Assembly (NCBI GenBank): GCA_000565255.1
Contig: ASRH01000006.1
Coordinates: 40,653 to 104,652, forward strand
Source: Candidatus Aramenus sulfurataquae
GTDB taxonomy: Archaea; Thermoproteota; Thermoprotei_A; Sulfolobales; Sulfolobaceae
Direction: 5' to 3'
Length of the DNA stretch: 64,000 nucleotides
Shown piece after piece: positions 1 through 8,804 of this stretch; the first letter of the stretch is position 1, and the number at the start of each line of letters is the position of its first letter. The translations under genes were made by a program, and so were the position numbers. The notes beneath the pieces are model-generated. The model saw nothing but the letters and a program-made list of their open reading frames with translations. It ran no database searches and was not told where the DNA came from.

Positions 1-1
1 C

Positions 2-898
2 AAGCCAAGCATTACTCTACAAATGCTGGAGGACTTTGAGAAGTTCAGGCTGGATTATGAGAGGAGGTCAAGAAAAGGAGAGGACCTGCAGGCTGAAATA
101 AGCGACAAGATTACTCTGGACGATATAGGAGGTTATGACAGGGTAAAGACTGAGTTGAAGGAGCTTTTGGAGCTACAGTTAAAGTATTCCTCCCTTATGG
201 AGAAGATGAAGGTTCCGCCAATAAGGGGGATCCTCCTTTATGGCCCCCCTGGCGTAGGTAAGACTATGATGGCCAAGGCCTTGGCTAAGACGCTTAACGT
301 GAAGTTGATCTCCATAAGCGTGGCTGAGATAATGTACAAGGGCTATGAGGGTGCAGTCTCTACGATAAAGGAGGTGTTCAATAGGGCGAGGGAGAATAGG
401 CCTTCCATAGTCCTTCTGGACGAGTTGGACGCAATAGCCTCCAAGAGGTCTGGGAAGGGTGCAGGCGATTCCTCCAAGATAGTTAACCAGCTCTTGACGG
501 AGATGGACGGGATAAGGAACCTCAAGGAAGTAGTGGTCATAGGCACGACCAATAGGATAAAAGCCATAGACCCTGCGTTGCTGAGACCAGGTAGGTTTGA
601 TATAATAGTGAAGATGGACTTGCCAAATAAGGAGGAGAGGCAGGACATCTTAGAGAAGTACCTAGGAAAGGAGACGTGCGAAAGAGTTAAGTGCGACAAG
701 ATAGCGGAACTAACTGAGGGCTACTCAGGAGCCGACTTGGCCGCGTTGGCCAGAGAGGCTAAGCTAAGGGTACTCAAGGACATTATAAGGGGTAACGCCA
801 ACAGGGAACTCGCTGAGGAGGACATAATGGAGGCTTACAAAAGAATAAAACCATCCACCGCTAAAAAAGCCTACTCAACAAGCTCTGATCGTAAGTAA
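2..898 (+). CDS. AAA ATPase, C-terminal part (5' end outside window)
   Basis: This is the C-terminal ATPase module of an AAA protein of the Cdc48/VAT type, which uses ATP to unfold or remodel protein complexes. The reading frame is open to the window edge and the residues before the first in-window ATG (base 23) still look like a conserved linker, so the gene very probably starts upstream. Visible motifs are Walker A GPPGVGKT (about 75 residues after that ATG), Walker B with DELD, sensor-1 GTTNR and the arginine-finger region RPGRFD, followed by the helical lid with YSGADL. It ends convergently with the phosphatase gene, overlapping it by 38 bp. Substrate is unknown. Confidence 0.85.
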   Translation, partial: KPSITLQMLEDFEKFRLDYERRSRKGEDLQAEISDKITLDDIGGYDRVKTELKELLELQLKYSSLMEKMKVPPIRGILLYGPPGVGKTMMAKALAKTLNVKLISISVAEIMYKGYEGAVSTIKEVFNRARENRPSIVLLDELDAIASKRSGKGAGDSSKIVNQLLTEMDGIRNLKEVVVIGTTNRIKAIDPALLRPGRFDIIVKMDLPNKEERQDILEKYLGKETCERVKCDKIAELTEGYSGADLAALAREAKLRVLKDIIRGNANRELAEEDIMEAYKRIKPSTAKKAYSTSSDRK

Positions 899-1634
899 CC
901 AAAACGTCCCCAACTAAGTTAACGTTATCTATTCCCGGGTTTATTCTCTCTCCTTTAAGGTTGACAGGGAACACGCCTAAGGTAGAACAGAACCCAGTAG
1001 AAGCTGCTATGTCTATGTTCCTGAGCTTATTCCTAACGTCAAAATATAGATATGCCTTTCCTAGGCAAACTAAGATCATGTCTAAGGAGGCCGACCCCAA
1101 GCTCCTTATTTTCACCTTTTCTACGTTGTTGAGCATCTTTAGCGCCTTGTCCAGATCTCTTTTAGTGAAGTAGCCCAAGACAACGTTGCTCCCTTTCTTT
1201 GGTTCAGTCACTTCCACACCGTTAACGTAAGACCTTCCGTTATAGTAGGAGTAAACGTCCCCCGTGAACACGTTGGCTACTACCCCTGCAAACGACTTGT
1301 TAAAGTCCCTCTCGCCCCTCTTGTACAAGGCAATGGACACAGACGACCAAGGTATTCCACTAACGAAGTTAGTGCTCCCGTCAAGCGGATCTATTAAAGC
1401 CACGAACTCGTAGTCGTCGCCTTGCCTCACTACTCCAGACTCCTCTGAAACGAAGAGGAATTTGTACCCAGTCTCGTTTAGTAACTGAAACACGTACTCC
1501 TCTGATTTCTTGTCTACGACTCTGGTGACGTCATCGCCGTGCCTCCCTATTACCCTGTCTAATCCGCTCTGATTCCTTATTTCCTGGATAAAGCTTACAG
1601 CTTTCCTCCCTATTTCTAGGAGAAGGTTCTCCAA
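861..1634 (-). CDS. Inositol monophosphatase / FBPase-family phosphatase
   Basis: A 257-aa Mg2+-dependent sugar-phosphate phosphatase of the IMPase superfamily. Archaeal members usually act on both inositol-1-phosphate and fructose-1,6-bisphosphate, so it may serve gluconeogenesis, inositol-lipid synthesis or both. The metal-binding signature DPLDGSTNF lies near residue 100 and the first acidic metal ligands are in the SEESG segment near residue 65. The second signature is weaker: the expected WD-x-AA-G is replaced by NIDIAAS. Only 2 bp separate it from the upstream thioredoxin reductase gene on the same strand, so the two are probably co-transcribed. Confidence 0.85.
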   Translation of the reverse strand: MENLLLEIGRKAVSFIQEIRNQSGLDRVIGRHGDDVTRVVDKKSEEYVFQLLNETGYKFLFVSEESGVVRQGDDYEFVALIDPLDGSTNFVSGIPWSSVSIALYKRGERDFNKSFAGVVANVFTGDVYSYYNGRSYVNGVEVTEPKKGSNVVLGYFTKRDLDKALKMLNNVEKVKIRSLGSASLDMILVCLGKAYLYFDVRNKLRNIDIAASTGFCSTLGVFPVNLKGERINPGIDNVNLVGDVLVTYDQSLLSRLF

Positions 1635-1636
1635 CT

Positions 1637-2605
1637 TTACCTTACCTTTCTCTCATTCAAGTAAGTGTAAGCGCTGCGTGCAGCCACTGCCCCTTGGGCT
1701 ACTGCAGTTACCACTTGTCTAAAGCCAAGCCAAGTGGAAGTACAGTCCCCAGCCGCGAATACCCCTGGCAAGTTGGTCCTCCCCCACTCGTCCACCTTTA
1801 TGTACCCGTTTTGGTCAGTTTCCAAGGAATTAACCTTGGCGAACTCAACGGGGGGCTCGAAACCTATCTCAATGAATATCCCGTTGACGTCTACGTCCTT
1901 GGTCTCACCTGTCTTTAGGTTCTTCACGGTTATCTGCCTAACGAGTTTGTCGCCCTTGATCTCGGTCACGGTGGAGTTTAGGATTATTTCAACGTTGGGC
2001 TTAGCCTTCACAGTGTCCACGTAAACCGGCTGGGCCCTAAACTGGTCTCTCCTGTGTATAAGGTACACTTTAGTGGCGTACCTAGAAAGGAGCTCTGCGC
2101 CCTCTAGGGCTGAGTCGCCCCCTCCCACAACTGCCACTACCCTGTTCTTGAAGAGAGGGGCGTCGCATACAGAACAGTAGGAAACTCCTCTCCCTGTGAA
2201 CTTGTCTTCTCCAGGTACGTTAAGCTTTCTCCTCTTTACGCCTATGGCAACTATGACTGTTCTCGCTTTTATCTCTCCCTTTCTCTTAGTCTTTACAACG
2301 TAAATGTCCCCTTCCCTTCTAAAGGACTCAACTGTGTCTATTATCGCGGGTATGTTGTACTTCTCAATGTGAGCGTTAAATAACTTTATCATGTCCTGCG
2401 CTTGTACACCAATTAGTCCCAAGTAATCGTCTACTTCCCCTGCCTCAGTGAGCTGACCTCCTGGAGTCTCCCCTATGACTAAGGTCTTAAGCATGTATCT
2501 ACCTGTGTAAAGAGCAGCGCTGTAAGCTGCGGGTCCGAGACCAATTATAACCGTGTCAAAGATCTGATTCAGGTCCACGTTAAATGACTTTGGTAAAAGG
2601 CTCAT
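1637..2605 (-). CDS. trxB: Thioredoxin reductase
   Basis: NADPH-dependent flavoprotein that reduces thioredoxin in the cytoplasm. The FAD fold starts with IIGLGPAAY, the redox-active disulfide is in SYCSVCDAP (C-x2-C), the NADPH fold has [13 protein letters not shown], and the C-terminal FAD loop reads GVFAAGDC. I start the protein at the ATG at 2605 (MSLLPKSF...), giving 322 aa, the usual length for Sulfolobales TrxB. An upstream in-frame ATG at 2680 would add 25 basic residues unlike the family. It lies directly upstream of the IMPase-family gene; its own promoter should lie in the AT-rich stretch 2606-2711 shared with the divergent DHPS-like gene. Confidence 0.92.
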   Translation of the reverse strand: MSLLPKSFNVDLNQIFDTVIIGLGPAAYSAALYTGRYMLKTLVIGETPGGQLTEAGEVDDYLGLIGVQAQDMIKLFNAHIEKYNIPAIIDTVESFRREGDIYVVKTKRKGEIKARTVIVAIGVKRRKLNVPGEDKFTGRGVSYCSVCDAPLFKNRVVAVVGGGDSALEGAELLSRYATKVYLIHRRDQFRAQPVYVDTVKAKPNVEIILNSTVTEIKGDKLVRQITVKNLKTGETKDVDVNGIFIEIGFEPPVEFAKVNSLETDQNGYIKVDEWGRTNLPGVFAAGDCTSTWLGFRQVVTAVAQGAVAARSAYTYLNERKVR

Positions 2606-2711
2606 GCATTTTTTTATATCTCTTTGGCTCTTAAATCTTGTTGCTTTCTTATTAGGTCTGCCTCTGTTGTATAGATTCAATGTTATATTTGCGACCTATT
2701 AGAGTATCTTT

Positions 2712-4208
2712 GTGAAAGTTCTAGTAATCACAGGTAAACTTGCGTACCCTATAGTTAAGGAAGTTGTGAGCGGGATAAAAGACGTAGAGGTAAAGGCTTT
2801 GGACTACCCTGTGGCGGCTTTAATGAGCGTTAGGTATATCTTGGAGGGAATTAAGGACTTAAAGCAGAAGTACGACGTAGTTCTCATTCCTGGGTTAGCG
2901 AGTGGGGACGCCAGGGAAATCCAGGAGAGGTTGGGCGTGAAGGCTTATAAGGGGACCGAGAGCGCATGGGACATTCCTCTAGTATTGGAAGCGTTGAGGA
3001 ACGGCGTAGAGTTGTCAACTGTGGAACCAGCTGACAGCATAATTAAGGAGTTAAAGGAAAGAGAGCTCGAAAGGATAGAGGAATCTCTCGAGGTGAACTC
3101 CAAAGTAGCTTTTGAAGCTGGGATCAAGGTACCCCTCTATCCTCCGCCCTTTAGGATATTCTTGGAGTTGGACCCCAACTGGGACGTAGAAAGGATTAAG
3201 GAGGAAGTGGAGAGGACCAAGGATTACGTCGACGTCTACGTCGTTGGGTTCCCAGTAGGGCACCACGACCTGGAGGAAGTTAGGAGGAAAGTGAAACTGG
3301 TCTTGGACGAGGGAAAGGTGGCTGGGGTAGACTCGGAGTCACCTAGGGAGCTGATAGAGGGAGTTAAGGCAGGGGCGGCCTTTGCTTTCAATCTCAACGA
3401 ATTGAACGTGGAGAAATTGGAGGAGGTGAGGAGAGAGTCCGCATTCGTTGTTGCGCCGTTTACGACAGAGGATAGGGGTGACGTTACCATATCTTTGGTG
3501 AAGAAGGCCAGGGAAATGGGGTTCGAAAGGCTCTTGGCTGACCCAGTCCTGTCACCTCCCCTACAGGGGCTAATGGACAGCCTCTGCGAGTTCAAGAAGG
3601 TGAGGAAAGCTCTAGCGGACGTACCCATGTTGATGGGCATCCTCAACGTCACTGAGTTAATTGACGCAGACAGCCACGGCGTCAACGCTTTAATGACTGC
3701 CATTGCTGGAGAGCTCGGAGTAGCGAACCTTCTGGTAATGGAGAAGGGAAAGACCAAGTGGAGTTCCCTTGAGACGAGGATAGCCAGCAAGATGGTTAGT
3801 ATGGCAATGGTCCAGAAGAAAACGCCAAAGGACGTGGGGATGGACTTGTTGATCCTAAAGGACAAGAGGAAGGTTAAGGAAGAGGAAGTAAAGGGGGAGG
3901 AAGTTGGTTACGTCCCGCCTAGTATGGATCCCTCCGGGTTTGTGAAAGTCTCCAAGGCTAAGGACAAGTTAGCTGTGGAGTTCTACGGGAAGAAGAGGAT
4001 CGCGTTGACTGGGACCGACGCCCTATCCTTGGGCAGAAGGCTGGTAAGCGAAGTTAACGTCACCCCCCAGCACGCCCTCTACATAGGATATGAACTTGCC
4101 AAGGCAGAGATAGCCTTAGCGCTTGACAAGAATTATATACAGGACGAGCCACTATTTAAGAGGGTATATGCTAGTAGCGGTGCCAAGGGTAATAAAGGAG
4201 ACAGTTGA
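2712..4208 (+). CDS. Dihydropteroate synthase-like protein (archaeal, DUF6513 type)
   Basis: A 498-aa archaeal protein of the dihydropteroate-synthase-related family (TIGR00284 type). Residues about 1-110 form an unrelated Rossmann-like N-domain. The DHPS-like TIM barrel spans about 130-400 and includes the conserved MGILNVTELIDADSHG stretch, which resembles the pterin-binding strand of DHPS. A small C-terminal domain follows. In archaea this family is tied to the pterin part of tetrahydromethanopterin or tetrahydrofolate-like cofactors, which fits the PTPS-like and MptE genes just downstream. Biochemical activity is not certain. Start is GTG at 2712. It overlaps the next gene by 41 bp. Confidence 0.8.
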   Translation: MKVLVITGKLAYPIVKEVVSGIKDVEVKALDYPVAALMSVRYILEGIKDLKQKYDVVLIPGLASGDAREIQERLGVKAYKGTESAWDIPLVLEALRNGVELSTVEPADSIIKELKERELERIEESLEVNSKVAFEAGIKVPLYPPPFRIFLELDPNWDVERIKEEVERTKDYVDVYVVGFPVGHHDLEEVRRKVKLVLDEGKVAGVDSESPRELIEGVKAGAAFAFNLNELNVEKLEEVRRESAFVVAPFTTEDRGDVTISLVKKAREMGFERLLADPVLSPPLQGLMDSLCEFKKVRKALADVPMLMGILNVTELIDADSHGVNALMTAIAGELGVANLLVMEKGKTKWSSLETRIASKMVSMAMVQKKTPKDVGMDLLILKDKRKVKEEEVKGEEVGYVPPSMDPSGFVKVSKAKDKLAVEFYGKKRIALTGTDALSLGRRLVSEVNVTPQHALYIGYELAKAEIALALDKNYIQDEPLFKRVYASSGAKGNKGDS

Positions 4209-4548
4209 CGACTTAGAGGTTTACATTTCCGTAATGCCCTGCATTACGGAGGGGGAAGTGGTGGAGAAGTTAAAGAAATCGATGACCTTGAAATCACTTG
4301 ACGAGGTCAAGTATTATCCATACTTGTTTGGAGGAATAATTGTCCTTAGAGGCAACTCTGTCCTAGTCAGATACGAGTTTGATGGATTTGTTAAGGTGGA
4401 GAGCGTAAGGAACAAGTACCGCAAATTCAAGTTGGCTCCAGAGATCCAAGGTTGTTACCAGTTCGACAATGAGGCTGTTTGTTTTTTCAAGGACAAGTGC
4501 GAAGGCTGTCTCCCTGTTGACAATATAGGCCTAAGGTTTATCGTGTGA
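4168..4548 (+). CDS. Hypothetical protein, cysteine-containing
   Basis: A 126-aa protein I do not recognise. I chose the ATG at 4168; a TTG at 4123 would lengthen it by 15 residues deep inside the preceding gene. The C-terminal third holds four cysteines, the last two as C-x2-C within about 20 residues (CYQFDNEAVCFF, then KCEGC), a spacing that could bind zinc or an Fe-S cluster, but no family signature is seen. The 41-bp overlap with the DHPS-like gene suggests translational coupling and a role in the same pterin-related operon. Confidence 0.6.
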   Translation: MLVAVPRVIKETVDDLEVYISVMPCITEGEVVEKLKKSMTLKSLDEVKYYPYLFGGIIVLRGNSVLVRYEFDGFVKVESVRNKYRKFKLAPEIQGCYQFDNEAVCFFKDKCEGCLPVDNIGLRFIV

Positions 4549-4570
4549 AACTGTTGGCCATTAAATCCGC

Positions 4571-4987
4571 CTAGGGGTAATCTATTTCAGCGTAGGAATC
4601 CTTCCCCTCGTATATTTTGATGTTTACCTTGTACTTATTGCCCAGCCTTTGGTAAACCTCTTTAGCGATCTCCGTGCCTATGTATTCGGCAGTGGCGAAG
4701 GGAGCGTTTATCTTCTTTATTTCCATTTGAAAAGGCGCCTCTACCCTTATTTTGTCGATGTCTTTAGCGGGGACGATTAGCTTGTGGTCCCACTCTTTGA
4801 CGACTTCAGATACTGTCTTCCTTAAGATCTCAAAGTCCATCACGAACCCAGAAGATGGGTCAACTTGGCCCTCAATTTCCACTGAAATGACGTAAGTATG
4901 ACCGTGGAGTTGCGCGTTGCCCGGAGAAGACAGAGTGTAGTGGGCTGAGTCAATTGCGAAGCCCTCTATTCCAATTCTCACTTTCAT
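4571..4987 (-). CDS. 6-pyruvoyl-tetrahydropterin synthase / QueD-like protein
   Basis: A 138-aa member of the PTPS/QueD family (T-fold, zinc-dependent, acting on 7,8-dihydroneopterin triphosphate). The three zinc histidines are visible: H16 in DSAH, and H28 and H30 in LHGH. The catalytic cysteine normally found four residues before the HGH pair is replaced here by asparagine (N24). The protein is therefore unlikely to be a standard QueD or classical PTPS. With the DHPS-like and MptE genes on either side, a step in pterin-cofactor synthesis is the best inference. Its start overlaps the end of the upstream gene by 4 bp, so the two are translationally coupled. Confidence 0.82.
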   Translation of the reverse strand: MKVRIGIEGFAIDSAHYTLSSPGNAQLHGHTYVISVEIEGQVDPSSGFVMDFEILRKTVSEVVKEWDHKLIVPAKDIDKIRVEAPFQMEIKKINAPFATAEYIGTEIAKEVYQRLGNKYKVNIKIYEGKDSYAEIDYP

Positions 4988-5466
4988 ACAGTTAACGACT
5001 TAGCAATGTTTTTATTAAAATGTTCCCACAACGCTTCCCCTAGGTATCTTATCTCGTCACAAAGGGATACTATGTCCGAATCCCTCCTACTGTACTCTAT
5101 TTTCCTGTAGGCTCTCATCAGTTGATTAAAGTCACCGGAGACGAGAGTCCTCTCCTCGAACTTTATCTCGCTCCCTATGACTACGTCCCCTCCGTACTCC
5201 ACTAGCCTATATATTGCGTAAAGTAAGTTGTCAACATTTGCGTTAAACTCGGAAAAGATATCCTCCAGTTTAGATCTTAGCGTTGCCACTTGAACGTTGA
5301 TAAGGTCAGTCAAGCTGTCCACGACCTCCAACTGCGACTTGAACGCCTCGTTGTTTAGCAGCTCTCTAAACTTACCGTTCATAATGCACTCAGTCCCACA
5401 GGGAACGTCAATCTCGACGCCCTTGATCTTCGTTGAGGGTCTCTCGGTTAGGTATGCCCTCTCCAT
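4984..5466 (-). CDS. Hypothetical protein, alpha-helical
   Basis: A 160-aa protein with no recognised family. It has a predicted helical heptad-like stretch around residues 45-85, two short conserved-looking acidic loops, and a likely C-terminal helix. There is no signal peptide or membrane segment. It is the first gene of a two-gene unit with the PTPS-like protein (4-bp ATGA overlap), so a role alongside pterin synthesis is plausible but unproven. Its start at 5466 faces the divergent small gene at 5530 across a 63-bp AT-rich gap that must contain both promoters. Confidence 0.65.
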   Translation of the reverse strand: MERAYLTERPSTKIKGVEIDVPCGTECIMNGKFRELLNNEAFKSQLEVVDSLTDLINVQVATLRSKLEDIFSEFNANVDNLLYAIYRLVEYGGDVVIGSEIKFEERTLVSGDFNQLMRAYRKIEYSRRDSDIVSLCDEIRYLGEALWEHFNKNIAKSLTV

Positions 5467-5529
5467 AATGTTATTTTCTTTACCTAAACTAATAAACTTG
5501 CGGAAAAAGGAGGATTTTGGTGTAAATCA

Positions 5530-5733
5530 ATGGAGAGGGTTGTCGACCTAGACTCGTCAACTTGTAGTTCAGAACCTTTGGAGGCTTTGGGCTTCCTTCT
5601 TAGAAAAAAAGGAGTAGTGTTTTCCATATCTCTGGATAACCCATACTATCAAGAAATAAAAAGAAAGTATGAAATTGAAATCGTGAAGAAAGAGGGTGAC
5701 AAAGTATACTTTTTGATACTTTCTGGTGGTTAA
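5530..5733 (+). CDS. Small TusA-like protein (degenerate)
   Basis: A 67-aa protein whose layout resembles TusA/SirA sulfur carriers: an N-terminal strand with VDLDSSTC, a helix beginning [10 protein letters not shown], then strand-loop-strand ending in VYFLIL. In true TusA the helix starts C-P-x-P-L; here it is C-S-S-E-P-L, so the active-site CP motif has an extra residue and lacks the first proline. Sulfur transfer is therefore doubtful. A GGTGT element sits 7 nt before the ATG. The 3' end overlaps the proposed start of mptE by 28 bp. Confidence 0.55.
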   Translation: MERVVDLDSSTCSSEPLEALGFLLRKKGVVFSISLDNPYYQEIKRKYEIEIVKKEGDKVYFLILSGG

Positions 5734-6344
5734 ACTTCTACTCTAGAATAAGGTCAGTACTAGGTTTCAGCGAGAAAGACGACTACGAGTCAGCCCACAT
5801 CCTAAACCAGATGCTGAAGGATAACCCATTGGACCTCCTCGAGGAGATAAGGGGAAGAAAAGTCGCAGTGGTAGGGGCTGGCCCGAGCCTTGAAGAGGTG
5901 AGGGAAATTGACGCAGACATTGTTGTAAGCGCAGACGGAGCAACCAACTTTCTCGTAAAGAGGGGTATAATTCCGGAGTTTGTGGTAACTGACCTCGACG
6001 GGATAGAGGTCTTCCCTAAGGAAAGCGTTTACGTAGTCCTTGCCCATGGCGATAACGTGCACTTGTTGGGGAAGGTCTACAATATGGAAAACGTAATAGG
6101 TACATGTCAAGTAATGCCGTTCGGTAGGCTGAACCTCTTTGGCGGGTTTACGGACGGTGACAGAGCAGTAGTGTTAGCAAAAAGATTTGGAGCACGTGAA
6201 ATAGTCCTATATGGCATGGACTTGGAATCAAATTTCATAGGAAAATTTTCAAAGCCGTTCCTCAGGGATAACGTACCAGTTTCATGGATGAAGAGGGAGA
6301 AACTTAAAATTGCGAAGGCAATTATCGATATGGTTCTAAAGTAA
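5706..6344 (+). CDS. mptE: 6-hydroxymethyl-7,8-dihydropterin pyrophosphokinase, MptE type
   Basis: Archaeal-type enzyme (COG1634/DUF115 family) that transfers pyrophosphate from ATP to 6-hydroxymethyl-dihydropterin, the step before the DHPS-like reaction. Seen: [12 protein letters not shown], the SADGATNFL segment, VTDLDG, and a late FTDGDRAV loop, all typical of the family. The first normal start codon is ATG 5811, but the frame is open back to a stop at 5697. It encodes a family-like N-terminus ([16 protein letters not shown]...) upstream of that ATG. No ATG/GTG/TTG exists there; ATA 5706 lies 6 nt after a GGTGA site. I therefore start at 5706 (212 aa), with ATG 5811 (177 aa) as the fallback. 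Confidence 0.75.
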   Translation: MLFDTFWWLNFYSRIRSVLGFSEKDDYESAHILNQMLKDNPLDLLEEIRGRKVAVVGAGPSLEEVREIDADIVVSADGATNFLVKRGIIPEFVVTDLDGIEVFPKESVYVVLAHGDNVHLLGKVYNMENVIGTCQVMPFGRLNLFGGFTDGDRAVVLAKRFGAREIVLYGMDLESNFIGKFSKPFLRDNVPVSWMKREKLKIAKAIIDMVLK

Positions 6345-6391
6345 AGTTTTTAAAAAATAATATACTCTTTAAGAGTAGTGCTGAGGTATGA

Positions 6392-7525
6392 GTATTCTCC
6401 AAGCCTAAAGTCAGGATATTAGATACAACCCTGAGGGATGGGGAACAAGCCCCAGGGATAGACTTAACTGTAGAACAGAAGGTGAGGATAGCAAAACAAC
6501 TAGTTAGATTAGGCGTCGACGTAATTGAGGCCGGGTTCCCTGCTGCATCAGAAGGGGAGTTCATTGCAACAAAGAAAATCCTTGAGGAAGTAGGTGACTA
6601 TACAGAGGTAATAGGTCTAGCTAGGGCAAACAAATACGACATTGACAAAGCAATAAGCGCGGGGCTGTCGAGCGTTCACGTGTTCATAGCCACCTCCGAT
6701 ATTCACTTGAAGTATAAGCTTAAGATGACGAGAGAAGAGGTACTGGAGAGGATTTACGACAACGTGAAGTACGCTAAGGACCACGGTCTAGTCGTGGAGT
6801 ATAGCCCAGAGGACGCCACGAGGACTGAGAGGGAGTTCCTTTTAAAGGCGGTCAGAACGGCAGTAGAGGCAGGGGCAGACAGGATAAACATACCAGACAC
6901 GGTAGGTGTCATGGAGCCGTTTACTTTCCATGACTTAATAAAGGACGTAGTTAAGGCTGCAGGAGACAGGATAGTGAGCGTCCACTGTCACAACGACTTT
7001 GGCCTTGCTACTGCAAACTCTTTGGCTGGGGTGAGGGCTGGGGCAAGACAAGTCCACGTGACAGTAAACGGAATAGGGGAGAGAGCAGGCAATGCCTCAC
7101 TGGAGGAGGTAGTTATGGGGTTAAAGAAGTTAATGGGATACGACACAAACGTAAAGACGTGGTTGTTGTACGAGACAAGTAGGCTGGTCTCGGAGCTGAC
7201 TGGCGTGCCAGTACCGTTCTTTAAGGCAATAGTAGGCGACAACGCGTTTGGTCACGAGGCTGGGATCCACGTACACGGAGTAGTGGAGAATCCGCTAACT
7301 TACGAGCCGATAAGCCCAGAGGAAGTGGGTAACTTCAGGAGGATAGCCCTAGGAAAGCACAGCGGAGTCCACGGCTTAAAGAAAGTTCTAGAAGATCAAG
7401 GGATATACTTGGACGATGAGAAGCTGAGGCTAGTGTTACAGGAGATAAAGAAAATGGCAGACAACGGGCAAAGGATTACTTCAGAGGACGCTAAGAGAAT
7501 AGCAACTAAGCTTTTGAACTCCTAA
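6392..7525 (+). CDS. 2-isopropylmalate synthase-family enzyme (LeuA/homocitrate synthase-like), 5' end unclear
   Basis: A TIM-barrel acyltransferase that condenses acetyl-CoA with a 2-oxo acid. The family signature [13 protein letters not shown], the [11 protein letters not shown] segment and the metal-binding HCHNDFGLA and [10 protein letters not shown] motifs are all present. [11 protein letters not shown] favours 2-isopropylmalate synthase (leucine synthesis). The C-terminal allosteric domain is absent (about 377 aa rather than about 500), so the enzyme may be feedback-insensitive or act on another substrate such as citramalate or homocitrate. The first normal in-frame start is GTG 6482, beyond the catalytic signature, so it cannot be the true start. 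The frame opens after TGA 6389 and its first codon is GTA. A TATA-like TTTTTAAA is at 6347-6354. Confidence 0.8.
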   Translation, partial: VFSKPKVRILDTTLRDGEQAPGIDLTVEQKVRIAKQLVRLGVDVIEAGFPAASEGEFIATKKILEEVGDYTEVIGLARANKYDIDKAISAGLSSVHVFIATSDIHLKYKLKMTREEVLERIYDNVKYAKDHGLVVEYSPEDATRTEREFLLKAVRTAVEAGADRINIPDTVGVMEPFTFHDLIKDVVKAAGDRIVSVHCHNDFGLATANSLAGVRAGARQVHVTVNGIGERAGNASLEEVVMGLKKLMGYDTNVKTWLLYETSRLVSELTGVPVPFFKAIVGDNAFGHEAGIHVHGVVENPLTYEPISPEEVGNFRRIALGKHSGVHGLKKVLEDQGIYLDDEKLRLVLQEIKKMADNGQRITSEDAKRIATKLLNS

Positions 7526-7541
7526 CTCCCCAAATTTTTTG

Positions 7542-8153
7542 ATGATAAAGTACTTCGGCCATTCTATGTTTTCAATAGACGACAAGATCGTCATAGACCC
7601 TCATGACGGAGGGAGCATAGGATTAGAGAGGCCCGAGATCTCTCACTCAGATATTGTCTTAGTCACCCACGACCATTACGACCACAACGCCTATGAGATA
7701 TTGACGTACAAGGACCTTAAGGTCATGTTCACTGGTACAATAACGTACGGGGACTACAAGATTACTGGGTATAAGTGGTACCACGACAAAGAAAGGGGGA
7801 AAAGGAGGGGCGAGACTGCGATATATAAAATAGAGACAAAGGACTTCACGGTGGTCCACCTAGGGGATATAGGGGAAATCCCCAGGGAGGACATACTTAA
7901 GGAAATATCCTCCCCAGACGTCCTGATGATACCAGTGGGAGGGCTTATTACGATCGACTACAAGGAGGCGATTTCCCTAGTTAGCGCGTTGAAGCCAAGG
8001 ATAGTTATCCCTATGCACTATTGGGTTAAAGGTCACTTAATGCCTTTGGATCCTCTGGAATACTTTCTGAAGGAGTATAAAGGAGAAGTAAAGGAGGTAA
8101 ACAAAAAATACATTGAGGGAAACGAAAAAGGGGTTATAATCTTCAGAGTTTGA
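7542..8153 (+). CDS. Metal-dependent hydrolase, UPF0173 type (metallo-beta-lactamase fold)
   Basis: A 203-aa metallo-beta-lactamase-fold hydrolase of the UPF0173 group. The zinc-binding signature THDHYDH lies near residue 45, further ligands are in HLGDIGE (near 105), and IPMHYW (near 158) supplies the last histidine. Substrate is unknown for the family. ATG 7542 is preferred over TTG 7539. The gene starts 16 bp after the LeuA-like gene on the same strand and may be read through from it. It ends 11 bp inside the convergent ribbon-helix-helix gene. Confidence 0.82.
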   Translation: MIKYFGHSMFSIDDKIVIDPHDGGSIGLERPEISHSDIVLVTHDHYDHNAYEILTYKDLKVMFTGTITYGDYKITGYKWYHDKERGKRRGETAIYKIETKDFTVVHLGDIGEIPREDILKEISSPDVLMIPVGGLITIDYKEAISLVSALKPRIVIPMHYWVKGHLMPLDPLEYFLKEYKGEVKEVNKKYIEGNEKGVIIFRV

Positions 8154-8319
8154 CCTTCTCTACCTTAGCTACTGGAACAGTCTCCTTCTTTATGTCTTCT
8201 CCCACAAGCTTCTCGATTGCTTTCCTTATTGCTTCGCTTCTGTTTAGACCGTACCTTATTGCGTACCTGTCCAATAGCTCTAACAGGTCTTCTTCCGCTT
8301 TGAATGTGACTACTCTCAT
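8143..8319 (-). CDS. Ribbon-helix-helix (CopG/NikR-type) DNA-binding protein
   Basis: A 58-aa ribbon-helix-helix protein. The N-terminal strand [16 protein letters not shown] is followed by helix A, the turn [12 protein letters not shown] and helix B, which is the whole RHH domain plus a short lysine/valine tail. Such proteins bind DNA as dimers and commonly repress their own gene. ATG 8319 is chosen; a TTG at 8328 would add three residues. A perfect 12-bp inverted repeat (8334-8345 and 8391-8402) lies just upstream of this start and is a likely operator for this protein or its divergent RHH neighbour. Confidence 0.78.
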   Translation of the reverse strand: MRVVTFKAEEDLLELLDRYAIRYGLNRSEAIRKAIEKLVGEDIKKETVPVAKVEKVKL

Positions 8320-8333
8320 GATTCTCAAAGTAT

Positions 8334-8402
8334 ATCTTCCTCTTGTAAGGTTTAAGTATTTTCTAGAGCGATATTACACTATTCCTATTCCAAGAGGAAG
8401 AT
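8334..8402. repeat. Inverted repeat, probable RHH operator
   Basis: The 12-base arm ATCTTCCTCTTG at 8334-8345 is repeated as its exact reverse complement CAAGAGGAAGAT at 8391-8402, separated by 45 bp. It sits in the 144-bp gap between two divergent ribbon-helix-helix genes, close to the start of the minus-strand one. Position and symmetry suggest a two-site operator or autoregulation; the binding protein is inferred. Confidence 0.6.
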
Positions 8403-8463
8403 TCCATAGACAAGATTAATATATTCGGATTACATAGATATTTTTAGAGAGGGAAATACAGGA

Positions 8464-8760
8464 ATGCCTACCATACACTTATCGTTGCCGGAGCAACTTT
8501 ACGAGGAGCTTAGGAGTAAGGCTGAAGAAATGGGAGTACAGATAACAGACCTCGTAAAGTTCTTCATAAAGCAAGGGATTGAGGGTAAGTTGGAAAAGCA
8601 GGACGACAAAAGGATAGAGCAGTACGAAGAGAACGTAGCTTTCCTCGAGGCTAAGGTGGCCCAGTTAGACGCAATGGTGTCAGAGCTTATGAAGAAGCTC
8701 AAGTCCCTTGAGGAAGAAGAGGAAGAAGAGGAAATAGAGATAAGCGGAGGGAACTCCTAA
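8464..8760 (+). CDS. RHH-like protein with acidic coiled-coil tail
   Basis: A 98-aa protein with an N-terminal ribbon-helix-helix-like module (PTIHLSLPEQLYEELRSKA, then GVQITDLVKFFIKQGI) over residues 1-45. A heptad-patterned helix follows (about 55-85), and an almost pure glutamate run precedes the SGGNS tail. The RHH part suggests DNA binding and dimerisation; the coiled coil may mediate higher assembly. It is divergent from the smaller RHH gene. A TATA-like ATATTTTT at 8437-8444 is about 25 bp upstream of the ATG, so the transcript may be nearly leaderless. Confidence 0.72.
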   Translation: MPTIHLSLPEQLYEELRSKAEEMGVQITDLVKFFIKQGIEGKLEKQDDKRIEQYEENVAFLEAKVAQLDAMVSELMKKLKSLEEEEEEEEIEISGGNS

Positions 8761-8804
8761 AAAGCTCTTAAAAGCTAATAACCCCTTATGTCCCATAAAA
8801 ATCT

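Noticed and set aside
7539..7600. C/D sRNA at TGATGATA
   Set aside because: The C-box-like sequence is the start codon region of the hydrolase and no D boxes follow at usable spacing.
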